64,000 nucleotides of DNA, from the NCBI RefSeq assembly GCF_003984625.1, contig NZ_RWKH01000008.1:62001-126000 (forward strand), in the 5' to 3' direction. Shown here piece by piece: positions 29,206-39,316 of the stretch. Both the position numbers and the translations under genes were made by a program. Every line of letters begins with the position of its first letter. Within the stretch, counting starts at the first letter, position 1. Source of the DNA: Variovorax sp. DXTD-1. GTDB lineage: Bacteria > Pseudomonadota > Gammaproteobacteria > Burkholderiales > Burkholderiaceae_C. The notes under the pieces are model-generated. The model saw only the letters and a program-made list of their open reading frames with translations. It was not told where the DNA came from and ran no database searches.

Positions 29206-30123
29206 ATGCCGACTCTTGCATCTCCCTCCCAAGCCGAATCCGGTCCCGCACGCAGCACGCTGCCGCCGCTCCTGTGGCTTTGCCTCGCCGCCACCTGGGT
29301 GGTGTGGGGCTCGACCTATCTCGCAATCAAGTACGCGCTGATCAGCTTTCCGCCGTTCCTGCAGATGGGGTCACGCTTCCTGTTTGCGGGCGTGGTGCTC
29401 GCGGTGTGGATGCGCTGGCGAGGCGCGGCCTGGCCTTCGGCGCTGCAATGGCGCAATGCGCTTGTCGTGGGGGCGCTGATGCTGGGCGGCGGCATGGGCG
29501 GCACGGCGCATGCCGAGGTATCGATCGGCTCGGGCCTGGTGGTGGCCTTCATCGCGGTGGTGCCGCTGCTGATTGCGCTGCTCAACCTCATCTGGGGCGT
29601 GAAGCCGACGCGGCTCGAGGCCACGGGCATTGCGCTCGGGCTTGTCGGCGTGCTGATGCTCACGCAGGGCAGCGGCTTCCAGTCATCGCCCGCGGGGCTG
29701 CTGGCCATTTCCGTGGCCTGCATCTGCTGGTCGATGGGCAGCGTGCTGAGCCAGCGCAGCCTGCCGCTCGCGCCCGGCGCGATGGGGTTTGCGAGCGAGA
29801 TGATCTGTGGCGGGGTGGTTCTGATGGTGCTTGCGGCGGTGTCTCGCGAGAGCCTGGTATGGCCGCCGGAGCCGGAGGCCGTTTGGGCCTGGCTGTACCT
29901 CGTGGTTTTCGGTTCGCTGATTGCGTTCAACGCCTACATGGTGCTGCTCGCGAGGGCACCGGCCGCGCTGGCGGCGAGCTACACCTTCGTCAATCCGGTG
30001 ATTGCAATGCTGCTGGGCGTGTGGATCGCCAACGAAACCGTAACGCGCTTCGAGTGGTATGCCGTGGCCGTCATCCTGGCCGGCGTGCTGCTGTTGCTCT
30101 TCAAGCGCCCGCAGAAGGGCTGA
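29206..30123 (+). CDS. EamA-family (DMT) transporter
   Basis: A 305-residue inner-membrane protein with ten predicted helices in two EamA repeats. The first begins with WLCLAATWVVWGSTYLAIKYAL, a YedA-like signature, and the second with SVACICWSMGSVLSQR. Members export amino acids or other metabolites, but the substrate is not determinable. ATG 29206 was chosen because the sequence before it (residues MHGCEG) does not fit the family. It is divergent from the Lrp gene, its likely regulator. Confidence 0.9.
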   Translation: MPTLASPSQAESGPARSTLPPLLWLCLAATWVVWGSTYLAIKYALISFPPFLQMGSRFLFAGVVLAVWMRWRGAAWPSALQWRNALVVGALMLGGGMGGTAHAEVSIGSGLVVAFIAVVPLLIALLNLIWGVKPTRLEATGIALGLVGVLMLTQGSGFQSSPAGLLAISVACICWSMGSVLSQRSLPLAPGAMGFASEMICGGVVLMVLAAVSRESLVWPPEPEAVWAWLYLVVFGSLIAFNAYMVLLARAPAALAASYTFVNPVIAMLLGVWIANETVTRFEWYAVAVILAGVLLLLFKRPQKG

Positions 30124-30136
30124 GCCCGCGCCTGCT

Positions 30137-30775
30137 TCAGGTGCCCGGACGGCGCCAGAAGGCCAGCGTGGCCGCCAGCAACCACATGCCGGCCGCGCAA
30201 CTGCGGTTCAGCACCTTGAGACCGCGCCGCGAGAGCCAGCGCACGGCTTGCGTGCCGGCGGCCGCATAGGCCAGCATCACGCAGGTATCGAGCGCCACGA
30301 AGATCGAACCCAGCAGCAGGTACTGCGTGCCTTGCGGCTTGGTGATGTCGATGAACTGCGGCAGAAAGGCCGCGAAGAACAACACCGTCTTGGGGTTCGA
30401 CAGCGCAACGAGCAGGCTGCGCGCAAGCGCGATGCGGCCGTGCGGGCGAACCTCGATGGCGGACTTGGCCAGCGCCTCGCCCAGGTCGGTAGCGTCGCTG
30501 CGCCACAGCTTGATGCCGAGCCACACCAGGTAGGCGACGCCCGCCACGCGAATCGCGTTGAAGAGCAGTTCCGACGCGGCCAGCAGCGAGCCGAGTCCGA
30601 GCGCGACCACCGCAATCAACGTGATGCTGCCGAGCGACGCGCCCGCAATGCCCCAGCTCGCGCGGCGCATGCCGCCGTCGATGCCGTTGGAGAGCGCCAG
30701 CAGCATCGTGGGGCCGGGAATGATGGCCAACGCGAGCGAGGCGACCACATAGATCAGCAGGGTGTCGAGTGTCAT
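30137..30775 (-). CDS. LysE/RhtB-family exporter
   Basis: A 212-residue membrane protein of the amino-acid exporter family with six hydrophobic segments. Signatures are the N-terminal [24 protein letters not shown] and the central [24 protein letters not shown] 30775 overlaps the stop of rsxB as ATGA, so it is translated as the third gene of phaZ-rsxB-lysE. Whether that coupling has meaning is unclear. The substrate is unknown. Confidence 0.92.
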   Translation of the reverse strand: MTLDTLLIYVVASLALAIIPGPTMLLALSNGIDGGMRRASWGIAGASLGSITLIAVVALGLGSLLAASELLFNAIRVAGVAYLVWLGIKLWRSDATDLGEALAKSAIEVRPHGRIALARSLLVALSNPKTVLFFAAFLPQFIDITKPQGTQYLLLGSIFVALDTCVMLAYAAAGTQAVRWLSRRGLKVLNRSCAAGMWLLAATLAFWRRPGT

Positions 30776-31401
30776 GGTTTGGCGGCGGGTGGGCGTTGCG
30801 AAGCGGCTCGGGCGCGTGCCAGTGCGGCTTCGATGATGGACCGCTTGCGCGTGTCGGCGGCCTGCGGTTCGGCGATGGCGGGTGCCGGTTCTTCGATTCG
30901 CTTGGCGAGCCGGCGATGCTCGCCGTGCAGCTGGTAGCGGCGCAGCGCCGCCTCGGCCTGTGCCTGCGACCATGCGGCCCACCCGGTGCGGCCGGGCGTC
31001 TCGACCTCGAGCGAGATGCAGTCGACGGGGCAGACCGGAATGCAGAGTTCGCAGCCCGTGCAATGCGCCTCGATCACGGTGTGCATGCGCTTGTTGATGC
31101 CCACGATGGCATCGGTAGGGCAGGCGTCGAGGCAGAGCGTGCAGCCGATGCACCAGGCCTCGTCGATCACCGCCATGGCGCGCGGGCCTTCGGTGCCGAA
31201 CTGCGGATCGAGCGGCAGCGGTTCACGGCCCGTGAGCTGGGCCAGCCTGGCAATGCCTTCCGCGCCGCCAGGCGGGCACTGGTTGATGCCGGCTTGGCCA
31301 TCGGCCACGGCCTGCGCATAGCCGGCGCAATCAGGGTAGCCGCAACGCGTGCACTGCGTTTGCGGCAGTGCGTCGTGAATGCGCGCGGCCAGCCCGTTCA
31401 C
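30772..31401 (-). CDS. rsxB: RnfB/RsxB-type iron-sulfur electron-transfer protein
   Basis: A 209-residue ferredoxin-like protein. An N-terminal Fe-S region has [11 protein letters not shown] plus a later Cys (NQCPPGG), followed by two 4Fe-4S motifs, [12 protein letters not shown] and [12 protein letters not shown]. This is the order in RnfB, but the N-terminal membrane helix is missing and no other rnf genes are near, as in the stand-alone RsxB of Burkholderiales. The start is GTG 31401, overlapping the phaZ stop (GTGA). The C-terminal 60 residues are basic and Ala-rich. It probably passes low-potential electrons to an unidentified partner. Confidence 0.88.
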   Translation of the reverse strand: MNGLAARIHDALPQTQCTRCGYPDCAGYAQAVADGQAGINQCPPGGAEGIARLAQLTGREPLPLDPQFGTEGPRAMAVIDEAWCIGCTLCLDACPTDAIVGINKRMHTVIEAHCTGCELCIPVCPVDCISLEVETPGRTGWAAWSQAQAEAALRRYQLHGEHRRLAKRIEEPAPAIAEPQAADTRKRSIIEAALARARAASQRPPAAKP

Positions 31402-32813
31402 TTCCTGCGTGCCGCGGGCTTCTTCACGGCGGCAACGGCCACCGCTTTCTTGGCTGCGACATTCTTCTTGGCGGCCACGGCCACCGTCTTCCGCCCGGGC
31501 TTGATGCGGTCTTCGGCCGGCAGGCTCTCGCGTGCGCCGGCGCGCCGCTGGGGCTGGTCGTGGGCTGCGATGAACTTCTGCATCTTGGGGTAGACCAGTT
31601 CGCGCCAGCGGCGGCCGCTGAAGATGCCGTAGTGGCCCGCACCCTTGACTTCGTAGTGTTCACGCTGCGCATCGTCGATGCCGGTGCACAGGCTGTGCGC
31701 GGCCTCGGTCTGGCCCGAACCCGAAATGTCGTCGAGCTCGCCCTCGACAGTGAGCAGCGCGGTGGAATGAATGTCTTGCGGGCGCACGCGCTCGACCTGC
31801 CCCTTGGGGTTCTTCACGTCCCAGGTGCCGTTCACGAGCTCGAACTGCTGGAACACGGTGCGAATGGTGTCCAGATAGTAATCGGCGTCCATGTCCAGTA
31901 CGGCGTTGTACTCGTCATAGAACTTGCGATGGGCTTCGGCGCTGGCGTCGTCGCCCTTGATCAGGTCCTTGAAGTAGTCGTAATGGCTGCTGGCATGGCG
32001 GTCGGGGTTCATCGCCACGAAGCCCGTGTGCTGCAGGAAGCCCGGGTACACGCGACGGCCCTCGCCCGGGAAGCCCTGCGGCACCCGGTAGATCACGTTG
32101 TTCTCGAACCACTCGTAGCTCTTGTTCATCGCCAGGTTGTTCACCGCGGTAGGCGACTTGCGGGCGTCGATGGGGCCGCCCATCATGGTCATGGTGAGCG
32201 GTAGCGGCTCGCCGCGGCTTGCCATGAGCGACACGGCCGCCAGCACCGGCACCGTCGGCTGGCACACGCTCACCACGTGGCAGTTGCCGTACTCGGCCTG
32301 CAGGCGGCGGATGAATTCCTGCACGTAGTTGACGTAGTCGTCCAGATGGAACTCGCCTTGCGAGAGCGGCACGAGGCGCGCGTTCTTCCAGTCGGTGATG
32401 TAGACCTTGTGGTCCTGCAGCATGGTGCGAACCGTGTCGCGCAGCAGCGTGGCGTAGTGGCCCGACAGCGGTGCCACGATCAGCACCACGGGCTGGCTCT
32501 TGAGTGTCTTGAGGGTGTGCGGCTCGTCGGTAAAGCGCTTGAAGCGGCGCAGCTCGCAGAACGGCTTGTCGAGCTCGACGACCTCCTGGATCACGACGTC
32601 GTCGCCGTCGACCTTCACCGACTTGATGTTGAACTCAGGCTTTTCGTAGTCCTTGCCCAGGCGATAGAGCAGGTCGTAGCCGGCAGCCATGCGCTGCGCC
32701 ATGGGCAACTGGCCCCACACCGCGCCTTGGCCGTAAAGCTTGGACGCCGCTTGCGCGAAGTCCGAGAACGGTTCCATCAAGGAACGCTGGGCTTCGTAGA
32801 GTTGATAAAGCAT
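31398..32813 (-). CDS. phaZ: Intracellular polyhydroxyalkanoate depolymerase PhaZ
   Basis: A 471-residue enzyme that mobilises intracellular PHB granules. It begins [16 protein letters not shown] and has the Cys-type nucleophile C184 in VSVCQPTVP, with a catalytic Asp region at [12 protein letters not shown] and His at [11 protein letters not shown], all as in the PhaZa family. The conserved enzyme ends near residue 425. A tail of about 45 residues rich in Lys and Ala ([26 protein letters not shown]) follows and resembles histone H1-like repeats. It leads the coupled phaZ-rsxB-lysE group. Confidence 0.94.
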   Translation of the reverse strand: MLYQLYEAQRSLMEPFSDFAQAASKLYGQGAVWGQLPMAQRMAAGYDLLYRLGKDYEKPEFNIKSVKVDGDDVVIQEVVELDKPFCELRRFKRFTDEPHTLKTLKSQPVVLIVAPLSGHYATLLRDTVRTMLQDHKVYITDWKNARLVPLSQGEFHLDDYVNYVQEFIRRLQAEYGNCHVVSVCQPTVPVLAAVSLMASRGEPLPLTMTMMGGPIDARKSPTAVNNLAMNKSYEWFENNVIYRVPQGFPGEGRRVYPGFLQHTGFVAMNPDRHASSHYDYFKDLIKGDDASAEAHRKFYDEYNAVLDMDADYYLDTIRTVFQQFELVNGTWDVKNPKGQVERVRPQDIHSTALLTVEGELDDISGSGQTEAAHSLCTGIDDAQREHYEVKGAGHYGIFSGRRWRELVYPKMQKFIAAHDQPQRRAGARESLPAEDRIKPGRKTVAVAAKKNVAAKKAVAVAAVKKPAARRK

Positions 32814-32919
32814 CGCTGGTCTTGGAGTGAAATGTTGCGGTGCAATATATCAGCGCAGTCAGGGCGATGCAGGAGGCCAAACCCTACGTCTGCCACAGTG
32901 CGAGGGTCTTCCGTGAAGG

Positions 32920-32957
32920 AGTGTGAAGGAATCGCCCGAAACGGATTCCTTCACACT
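32920..32957. terminator. Perfect 14-bp hairpin downstream of the aminotransferase gene
   Basis: AGTGTGAAGGAATC (32920-32933) and GATTCCTTCACACT (32944-32957) pair perfectly around a 10-base loop. It lies 11 bases past the aminotransferase stop on the minus strand, so it probably ends that transcript. Neither side has a strong T-run, so it may instead stabilise the mRNA 3' end. A GTGAAGGA direct repeat precedes it at 32913. Confidence 0.55.
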
Positions 32958-32967
32958 TTGCTGTCAC

Positions 32968-34164
32968 CTAGATGACTTTGGCGATCGACGCGCAGACGTA
33001 GTCGATGTTCTTGCTGTTGAGCGCGGCCACGCACATGCGGCCGGTGTCGGTGCCGTACACGCCGAACTCGCTGCGCAGGCGCACCATCTGGTCCTTGCTG
33101 AGGCCCGAGTAGCTGAACATGCCGATCTGCTTGGTGATGAAGCTCATGTCTTCCTTCACGCCGGCCGCCTTGAGGCCGTCGACCAGCTTCTGGCGCATGG
33201 CCTTGATGCGCACGCGCATTTCGCCGAGTTCCTTTTCCCACAGGGCGCGCAGTTCGGGGTTGCCGAGCACCGCGGCCACCACGGCGCCGCCGTGGATGGG
33301 CGGGTTGCTGTAGTTGGTGCGAATGGCGATCTTGAGCTGCGAGAGCACGCGGCCGGCTTCTTCCTTGTTTTCGCACAGCACCGAGAGGGCGCCCACGCGT
33401 TCGCCATACAGGCTGAAGCTCTTGGAGAAAGAGGTCGAGACGAAGAAGGTCAAGCCCGCGTCGACGAACTTGGCGACAGCGGCGCCGTCTTCCTTCAGGC
33501 CGTAGCCGAAGCCCTGGTAGGCCATGTCGAGGAAGGGCACGAGGCCCTTGGCCTTGACGGCGGCAACCACCTGGTCCCACTGCTCGGGCGTGATGTCGTA
33601 GCCGGTCGGGTTGTGGCAGCAGGCGTGCAGCACGACCACGGTGCCGGCGGGCGCTGCGTTCAGGGCGGCCAGCATGCCGTCGAAGTTGACGCCGCGCTTG
33701 GCGGAGTCGTAGTAGGGATAGCTTTCGACCACGAAACCGGCATTGGTGAACAGCGCGCGGTGGTTTTCCCAGCTCGGGTCGCTGATCAGCACCTTGGCAT
33801 TGGGGTTGAGCTTCTTGAGAAAGTCGGCGCCGACCTTCAGGCCGCCGGTGCCGCCGATGCCCTGCACCGTGGCCACGCGGCCTGACTGCACCGGCTCGCT
33901 GTCGGCGCCGAAGACCAGGCCCTTGACGGCGTTGTCGTATGCCACGATGCCGTCGATCGGCAGGTAGCCGCGCGCGGTGGGGGCTTTCATCATGTTCTGT
34001 TCGGCGGCCTGCACGCACTGGAGCAGGGGCAGCTTGCCGTTGTCGTCGTAATAGACGCCGACGCCGAGGTTGACCTTGTTGGGGTTGGTGTCGGCTGCAA
34101 ATTGCTCGTTGAGGCCGAGGATCGGGTCGCGCGGTGCCATTTCGACCGCGGTGAACATAGACAT
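32968..34164 (-). CDS. Aromatic/aspartate amino-acid aminotransferase (class I)
   Basis: A 398-residue PLP enzyme of the AspC/TyrB subfamily Ia. It has the opening [54 protein letters not shown] (the Asn contacting PLP), [10 protein letters not shown] and the PLP Lys in [19 protein letters not shown]-terminal [10 protein letters not shown] and GRMCVAALN hold the substrate Arg. It exchanges amino groups between glutamate and aromatic or dicarboxylic amino acids. The start ATG 34164 has AAGGA seven bases before it. It diverges from uvrB. Confidence 0.93.
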   Translation of the reverse strand: MSMFTAVEMAPRDPILGLNEQFAADTNPNKVNLGVGVYYDDNGKLPLLQCVQAAEQNMMKAPTARGYLPIDGIVAYDNAVKGLVFGADSEPVQSGRVATVQGIGGTGGLKVGADFLKKLNPNAKVLISDPSWENHRALFTNAGFVVESYPYYDSAKRGVNFDGMLAALNAAPAGTVVVLHACCHNPTGYDITPEQWDQVVAAVKAKGLVPFLDMAYQGFGYGLKEDGAAVAKFVDAGLTFFVSTSFSKSFSLYGERVGALSVLCENKEEAGRVLSQLKIAIRTNYSNPPIHGGAVVAAVLGNPELRALWEKELGEMRVRIKAMRQKLVDGLKAAGVKEDMSFITKQIGMFSYSGLSKDQMVRLRSEFGVYGTDTGRMCVAALNSKNIDYVCASIAKVI

Positions 34165-34194
34165 GGAAAGGTCCTTTGGGATGAAAGCTTCGCT

Positions 34195-34228
34195 GGCAAC
34201 CGGACTTGCGCTACGCTTTCCGGTTGCC
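34195..34228. promoter_or_regulatory. Inverted repeat between aminotransferase and uvrB genes
   Basis: GGCAACCGG (34195-34203) and CCGGTTGCC (34220-34228) are perfect 9-bp arms around 16 bases, in the 105-bp divergent gap. The spacing suits a dimeric repressor or an RNA hairpin. No regulator can be named. Confidence 0.4.
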
Positions 34229-34269
34229 TTGAATTTTACCGGCGCCATCGCCACCTGTCGGGAACAGCC

Positions 34270-36387
34270 ATGCCAGAGAACAACGAAGCCATAGCAGACC
34301 TGAAGAAACTGGACCCGATCGGTCCGGCCAAGCAGGGCGAATTCATCAAGTACCCCGATTCGCCCTTCGAGCTTTTCCAGCCGTATCCGCCGGCCGGAGA
34401 CCAGCCGAAGGCCATCGACGGGTTGGTGGAGGGCGTGCTCGACGGTGAGGTGTTCCAGACGCTGCTGGGCGTGACGGGCTCGGGCAAGACCTTCACCATG
34501 GCCAACGTGATTGCGCGGCTGGGCCGCCCGGCCATCGTTTTTGCGCCCAACAAGACGCTGGCGGCGCAGCTCTACAGCGAGTTTCGCGAGTTCTTTCCCA
34601 AGAACGCGGTCGAGTATTTCGTGAGCTACTACGACTACTACCAGCCCGAGGCCTACGTGCCCCAGCGCGACCTGTTCATCGAGAAGGACTCGTCGATCAA
34701 CGAGCACATCGAGCAGATGCGCCTTTCGGCCACCAAGAGCGTGCTGGAGCGGCGCGACACGGTCATTGTGGCCACGGTGAGCGCCATTTACGGCATCGGC
34801 ACGCCCGAGGACTACACGCAGATGCGTTTCATCATGCGGGTGGGCGACAAGATCGGCCAGCGCGACGTGATCGGGCGGCTGATTCGCATGCAGTACACAC
34901 GCAACGAGCAGGACTTTTCACGCGGCACCTTCCGCGTGCGCGGCGACACCATCGACGTGTTTCCGGCGGAGCACAGCGAGCTGGCGATCCGCATCGAGCT
35001 GTTCGATGACGAGATCGAGTCGCTGCAGCTCTTCGATCCGCTCACGGGCCGGATTCGCCAGAAGATTCCGCGCTTCACGGTGTACCCGTCGAGCCACTAC
35101 GTGACGCCGCGCGACAAGGTGCTGGGCGCGGTGGAAACCATCAAGATCGAGTTGGCCGAGCGGCTCAAGGAATTCGTCAGCCAGGGCAAGCTGGTCGAGG
35201 CGCAACGGCTGGAGCAGCGTACCCGCTTCGACCTGGAAATGCTGGCCGAAATCGGCCACTGCAAGGGCATCGAGAACTACACACGCCACCTTTCGGGCGC
35301 CGCGCCGGGCGAACCGCCTGCGACGCTTACCGACTACCTGCCGAAGGACGCGCTGATGTTCCTCGACGAGAGCCACCAGATGGTCGGCCAGCTCAGCGCC
35401 ATGTACAACGGCGACCGGGCGCGCAAGACGACGCTGGTCGAATACGGCTTTCGGCTGCCGAGCGCGCTGGACAACCGGCCGCTCAAGCTGGAGGAGTTCG
35501 AGACGCGCATGCGCCAGTGCATCTTCGTTTCGGCCACGCCTGCGCAGTACGAAAAGGACCATGCCGGCAACGTGGTCGAGCAGCTGGTCCGGCCGACCGG
35601 GCTGATCGACCCCGAGGTCGAGGTGCGCCCCGCCACGCACCAGGTGGACGACGTGCTGGGCGAGATCCGCATCCGCGTCGAGAAAAACGAGCGCGTGCTC
35701 ATCACCACGCTGACCAAGCGCATGGCCGAACAGCTGACCGACTACCTGGGCGACAACGGCGTGAAGGTGCGCTACCTCCACAGCGATGTGGACACGGTCG
35801 AGCGGGTCGAAATTTTGCGCGACCTGCGGCTGGGCACCTTTGACGTGCTGGTGGGCATCAACCTGCTGCGAGAGGGCCTGGACATTCCGGAGGTGTCGCT
35901 CGTCGCCATTCTGGATGCCGACAAGGAAGGCTTCTTGCGGGCCGAACGTTCGCTGATCCAGACCATCGGCCGCGCGGCCCGGAACCTGAACGGCAAGGCC
36001 ATTCTGTATGCCGACCGGATGACCGAGTCGATGAAGAAGGCCATCGGCGAAACCGAGCGCCGCCGTACCCGGCAGATTGCCCACAACGAGGCCAACGGCA
36101 TTACCCCGCGCAGCATCGTCAAGCAGGTGCGCGACCTGATTGACGGCGTCTACAGCGAAAAGACGGGCAAGGAAATGGCCAAGCTCGACCTGGAACGCGC
36201 CAAGGTCGAGGACATGAGCGAGAAAGACATTGCCCGGGAGATCAAGCGGCTGGAAAAGCTCATGATGGAGCACGCCCGCAACCTCGAATTCGAGAAGGCG
36301 GCACGGGTGCGCGACCAGCTGGCGCTGCTGCGGGAGCAGGCTTTTGGCGCCTCCGGCGGGGACAACATCGCGATTCTGCCGTCGTAG
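34270..36387 (+). CDS. uvrB: Excinuclease ABC subunit UvrB
   Basis: A 705-residue DNA damage-recognition helicase of nucleotide excision repair, working with UvrA and UvrC. It has Walker A GVTGSGKT, the beta-hairpin region [15 protein letters not shown], the DEAD-like LFLDESH segment, helicase motifs [19 protein letters not shown] and QTIGRAARN, and the C-terminal UVR domain ([18 protein letters not shown]) that contacts UvrC. The start ATG 34270 is followed by about 35 residues before the family core. A GGGA ribosome site lies upstream. No standard SOS box was found. Confidence 0.97.
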   Translation: MPENNEAIADLKKLDPIGPAKQGEFIKYPDSPFELFQPYPPAGDQPKAIDGLVEGVLDGEVFQTLLGVTGSGKTFTMANVIARLGRPAIVFAPNKTLAAQLYSEFREFFPKNAVEYFVSYYDYYQPEAYVPQRDLFIEKDSSINEHIEQMRLSATKSVLERRDTVIVATVSAIYGIGTPEDYTQMRFIMRVGDKIGQRDVIGRLIRMQYTRNEQDFSRGTFRVRGDTIDVFPAEHSELAIRIELFDDEIESLQLFDPLTGRIRQKIPRFTVYPSSHYVTPRDKVLGAVETIKIELAERLKEFVSQGKLVEAQRLEQRTRFDLEMLAEIGHCKGIENYTRHLSGAAPGEPPATLTDYLPKDALMFLDESHQMVGQLSAMYNGDRARKTTLVEYGFRLPSALDNRPLKLEEFETRMRQCIFVSATPAQYEKDHAGNVVEQLVRPTGLIDPEVEVRPATHQVDDVLGEIRIRVEKNERVLITTLTKRMAEQLTDYLGDNGVKVRYLHSDVDTVERVEILRDLRLGTFDVLVGINLLREGLDIPEVSLVAILDADKEGFLRAERSLIQTIGRAARNLNGKAILYADRMTESMKKAIGETERRRTRQIAHNEANGITPRSIVKQVRDLIDGVYSEKTGKEMAKLDLERAKVEDMSEKDIAREIKRLEKLMMEHARNLEFEKAARVRDQLALLREQAFGASGGDNIAILPS

Positions 36388-36456
36388 GACGAAGCTCCGG
36401 TTTCTTCAAGCGGTTTCCGCTGGGGTTTACCCGAGCAAACTCCAGGACCTTCTGCT

Positions 36457-36478
36457 ATACTTGACCGAAATACTCAAC
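36457..36478. promoter_or_regulatory. Probable isc promoter with an IscR type-1-like site
   Basis: ATACTTGACCGAAATACTCAAC contains the ATACTTGAC half of type-1 IscR sites and a weaker second half. TATACT at 36456-36461 is a good -10 element overlapping it. This fits autorepression of the isc operon by [2Fe-2S]-IscR. Confidence 0.6.
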
Positions 36479-36506
36479 AACAAAAAAAGAACTTCGCGAT
36501 GAAGGA

Positions 36507-36585
36507 CCGATCCCACTGGCTGGTTCACCAGCGTCAGGGGTCGGGCAGGGCGGAGACGAAGTCACCGCGGCCCCGGGCCACGGTG
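36507..36585 (+). promoter_or_regulatory. Two hairpins in the iscR leader
   Basis: The leader of about 140 nt between the promoter and iscR can form two stems. The first pairs CCGATCCC (36507-36514) with GGGGTCGG (36537-36544; one U-G pair), enclosing an inner GCTGG-TTCA-CCAGC stem. The second pairs CACCG-c-GGCC (36563-36572) with GGCC-a-CGGTG (36576-36585). Neither is followed by a T-run, so a terminator is unlikely; a regulatory RNA structure is possible. Confidence 0.5.
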
Positions 36586-36619
36586 TCATTTCAACGGTAA
36601 GCACTTGAAGGAGCTTGCG

Positions 36620-37156
36620 ATGCGTCTCACTACCAAAGGCCGTTTTGCGGTCACAGCAATGATCGATCTGGCGCTGCGTCAGAACACCGGTCCGGTCACG
36701 CTGGCTGCGATCAGCCAGCGGCAGCAGATTTCATTGTCGTATCTCGAGCAGCTGTTCGGCAAACTGCGCCGTCACGAGTTGGTCGAGTCGACCCGCGGCC
36801 CCGGCGGCGGCTACAGCCTCGGCCGCAAGGCTGCGGATATCACCGTCGCAGACATCATTGTTTCCGTCGATGAGCCCATCGATGCCACGCAGTGCGGCGG
36901 CAAGGAAAACTGCCTCGGGGAAGCCGGCCGCTGCATGACGCATGAGCTCTGGGCCTCGCTGAACCAGCGCATGGTCGAGTTTCTCGATTCGGTCACGCTG
37001 CAAAAGCTGGTCGACGACCAGATCGCCAAGGGCGTGCAGATCGAGAACAAGCCGGTCGTCAAGCGCGCCATTTCCGCGCAGCCAGTGGTCAAGCCGATTC
37101 GCGTGAACGCGCCGAACTCGGTCTTTGCCCTCGGCAACGTGTTCGCGAAGTCCTGA
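36620..37156 (+). CDS. iscR: Fe-S cluster regulator IscR
   Basis: A 178-residue Rrf2-family repressor that senses Fe-S cluster status. It has the winged helix MRLTTKGRFAVTAMIDLAL and the recognition segment QQISLSYLEQLFGKLRRHELV, then RGPGGGYSLGR. The cluster ligands are C92, C98 and C105, with the following His in MTHELW. AAGGAG lies just before ATG 36620. It leads the isc operon (iscR-iscS-iscU-iscA-hscB-hscA-fdx) and should repress it when the cell has enough clusters, through the upstream ATACTTGAC site. Confidence 0.96.
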   Translation: MRLTTKGRFAVTAMIDLALRQNTGPVTLAAISQRQQISLSYLEQLFGKLRRHELVESTRGPGGGYSLGRKAADITVADIIVSVDEPIDATQCGGKENCLGEAGRCMTHELWASLNQRMVEFLDSVTLQKLVDDQIAKGVQIENKPVVKRAISAQPVVKPIRVNAPNSVFALGNVFAKS

Positions 37157-37240
37157 TGTCCTGAGTCGTGGCGCGCCCGCGGGCGCCGCCACCAGAAGCG
37201 CAGATCAAAGAAACAACCCCCACGCCAGCCCGAGCCAGCC

Positions 37241-38461
37241 ATGGACGTAACTCCTCATTTCCCGATCTATCTCGATTACGGCGCCACCACGCCGGCCGAC
37301 CCGCGCGTGGTCGACGCCATGATTCCCTGGTTGCGCGAGCACTTCGGCAACCCGGCATCGCGCAGCCACGCATGGGGCTGGGAGGCCGAAGAGGCGGTCG
37401 AGAAAGCGCGCGGTCAAGTGGCCGACCTGATCAACGCCGACCCGCGTGAAATCGTCTGGACCTCGGGCGCCACCGAGTCGATCAACCTTGCGCTCAAGGG
37501 CGCTGCCCAGTTCTACAAGGGCAAGGGCAAGCACCTGATCACCCTGAAGACCGAGCACAAGGCCGTGCTCGACACCATGCGCGAACTCGAGCGCCAGGGC
37601 TTCGAAGTGACCTACCTCGATGTCGAGGAAAACGGCCTCGTCGACCTTGAGAAGTTCAAGGCCGCGATCCGTCCCGACACCATTCTGGCCAGCGTGCTGT
37701 TCGTGAACAACGAAATCGGCGTCATCCAGGACGTGGTCGCGCTGGGCAATGCCTGCCGTGAAAAGGGCGTGATTTTTCACGTCGACTCGGCCCAGGCCAC
37801 CGGCAAGGTCGACATCGACATCACGAAGTTGCCCATCGACCTGATGAGCCTCGCTTCGCACAAGACCTATGGCCCGAAGGGCATCGGCGCGCTGTACGTG
37901 CGCCGCAAGCCACGCATCCGCCTCGAAGCGCAGATGCATGGCGGTGGCCACGAGCGCGGCATGCGTTCGGGTACCTTGCCTACGCACCAGATCGTGGGCA
38001 TGGGCGAGGCCTACCGCATTGCCAAGCTCGAAATGAAGGACGACATCGCCCATGCGCGCCGCCTGCAGAAGCGTCTGCTCGACGGCCTGAAAGACGTAGA
38101 GCAGGTGTTCATCAACGGCGACCTCGAGCAGCGTGTGCCGCACAACCTGAACATGAGCTTCAACTACGTCGAAGGCGAGTCGCTGATCATGGGCATCAAG
38201 GGCCTGGCGGTGTCGTCGGGTTCGGCCTGCACTTCGGCCAGCCTGGAGCCCAGCTATGTGCTGCGCGCCCTCGGCCGCAGCGACGAGCTGGCCCACAGCA
38301 GCCTGCGCATGACCATCGGCCGTTTCACGACCGAAGAAGAAATCGACTACGCCATCTCGACCATCAAGCACAACGTCGCCAAGCTGCGCGAGCTGAGCCC
38401 CCTGTGGGAGATGTTCCAGGATGGCGTCGACATCAGCACGATCCAGTGGTCGGCCCACTGA
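37241..38461 (+). CDS. iscS: Cysteine desulfurase IscS
   Basis: A 406-residue PLP enzyme that takes sulfur from cysteine for Fe-S cluster and other sulfur pathways. The PLP Lys is K208 in [10 protein letters not shown]. The mobile loop carries the persulfide Cys C330 in [26 protein letters not shown] holds the cofactor-stacking His. The C-terminus ends [20 protein letters not shown], similar to group I IscS, where the tail docks IscU. It is second in the isc operon, 84 bases after iscR. Confidence 0.98.
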   Translation: MDVTPHFPIYLDYGATTPADPRVVDAMIPWLREHFGNPASRSHAWGWEAEEAVEKARGQVADLINADPREIVWTSGATESINLALKGAAQFYKGKGKHLITLKTEHKAVLDTMRELERQGFEVTYLDVEENGLVDLEKFKAAIRPDTILASVLFVNNEIGVIQDVVALGNACREKGVIFHVDSAQATGKVDIDITKLPIDLMSLASHKTYGPKGIGALYVRRKPRIRLEAQMHGGGHERGMRSGTLPTHQIVGMGEAYRIAKLEMKDDIAHARRLQKRLLDGLKDVEQVFINGDLEQRVPHNLNMSFNYVEGESLIMGIKGLAVSSGSACTSASLEPSYVLRALGRSDELAHSSLRMTIGRFTTEEEIDYAISTIKHNVAKLRELSPLWEMFQDGVDISTIQWSAH

Positions 38462-38511
38462 CGCCGGACCGCACCAGGCTCCACGATTGAACAAAGTTTG
38501 AGAGGTACACC

Positions 38512-38928
38512 ATGGCATATTCTTCCAAGGTCATCGACCACTACGAAAATCCCCGCAACGTCGGCTCCTTCGAAAAGGGCGACGACTCGGTAGGCACCGG
38601 CATGGTCGGCGCACCGGCCTGCGGCGACGTCATGAAGCTGCAGATCAAGGTCAACCCCGAAACCGGCGTGATCGAAGACGCACGCTTCAAGACCTACGGC
38701 TGCGGTTCGGCCATTGCCTCGTCGTCGCTCGTGACCGAATGGGTCAAGGGCAAGACGCTCGACGAAGCGGCAGCCCTCAAGAACGCGCAGATCGCCGAAG
38801 AACTGGCCCTGCCTCCGGTCAAGATCCACTGCTCGATCCTGGCTGAAGACGCCATCAAGGCTGCCGTGAGCGACTACAAGGCCAAGCACGGCGTCAAGAC
38901 GGCGCAAGCCGAGCCGGCAGTCCACTGA
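38512..38928 (+). CDS. iscU: Fe-S cluster scaffold IscU
   Basis: A 138-residue scaffold on which clusters are built. Ligands C37, D39, C64, H106 and C107 are all present. The HscA-binding motif LPPVK is at residues 100-104. The gene follows iscS by 50 bases with a GAGAGG ribosome site and is one base ahead of iscA. It is fully typical of the family. Confidence 0.98.
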   Translation: MAYSSKVIDHYENPRNVGSFEKGDDSVGTGMVGAPACGDVMKLQIKVNPETGVIEDARFKTYGCGSAIASSSLVTEWVKGKTLDEAAALKNAQIAEELALPPVKIHCSILAEDAIKAAVSDYKAKHGVKTAQAEPAVH

Positions 38929-38929
38929 C

Positions 38930-39253
38930 ATGGCTGTCACGCTGACTGAAGCCGCTGCGCGCCACGTGACCCGCTACCTCGGCAAGCGGGGCAAGGGCGT
39001 GGGCGTGCGGCTGGGCGTGAAGACCACCGGATGCTCGGGCCTGGCCTACAAGCTCGAGTATGTGGACGAGTTCACGCCCGAAGACCTGGTGTTCGAAGGC
39101 CACGGCGTGAAGGTGCTGGTCGACCCGAAGAGCCTGGCCTACATCGACGGCACGCAGCTCGACTTCGTGCGCGAGGGCTTGAACGAAGGCTTCAAGTTCA
39201 TCAACCCGAACGAGCGCGACCGTTGCGGCTGCGGGGAAAGTTTTCGCATCTGA
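38930..39253 (+). CDS. iscA: A-type Fe-S carrier IscA
   Basis: A 107-residue A-type carrier that delivers clusters to apoproteins. The three ligand cysteines are C35 in [13 protein letters not shown] and C99/C101 in RCGCGESF. It starts one base after the iscU stop, so co-translation is likely. An intrinsic terminator follows at 39279-39310, which may lower expression of the genes downstream. Confidence 0.97.
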   Translation: MAVTLTEAAARHVTRYLGKRGKGVGVRLGVKTTGCSGLAYKLEYVDEFTPEDLVFEGHGVKVLVDPKSLAYIDGTQLDFVREGLNEGFKFINPNERDRCGCGESFRI

Positions 39254-39278
39254 TGCGCCGTCGCTGACCGCGACAACA

Positions 39279-39310
39279 GCCGCCACCATGTCATGTGCTG
39301 GCGGTTTTTT
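39279..39310 (+). terminator. Intrinsic terminator between iscA and hscB
   Basis: CCGCCA (39280-39285) pairs with TGGCGG (39299-39304), followed at once by six Ts (39305-39310). The 13-base loop is itself nearly self-complementary (CATGTCATG). The hscB ATG lies only six bases after the T-run, so this must act as a partial terminator or attenuator inside the isc operon unless hscB has its own promoter. Confidence 0.7.
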
Positions 39311-39316
39311 ATTGCC

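Noticed and set aside
34255..34267. LexA-like palindrome CTGT-N5-ACAG before uvrB
   Set aside because: The SOS box needs eight bases between the halves; here there are five, and the site overlaps the ribosome-binding region.
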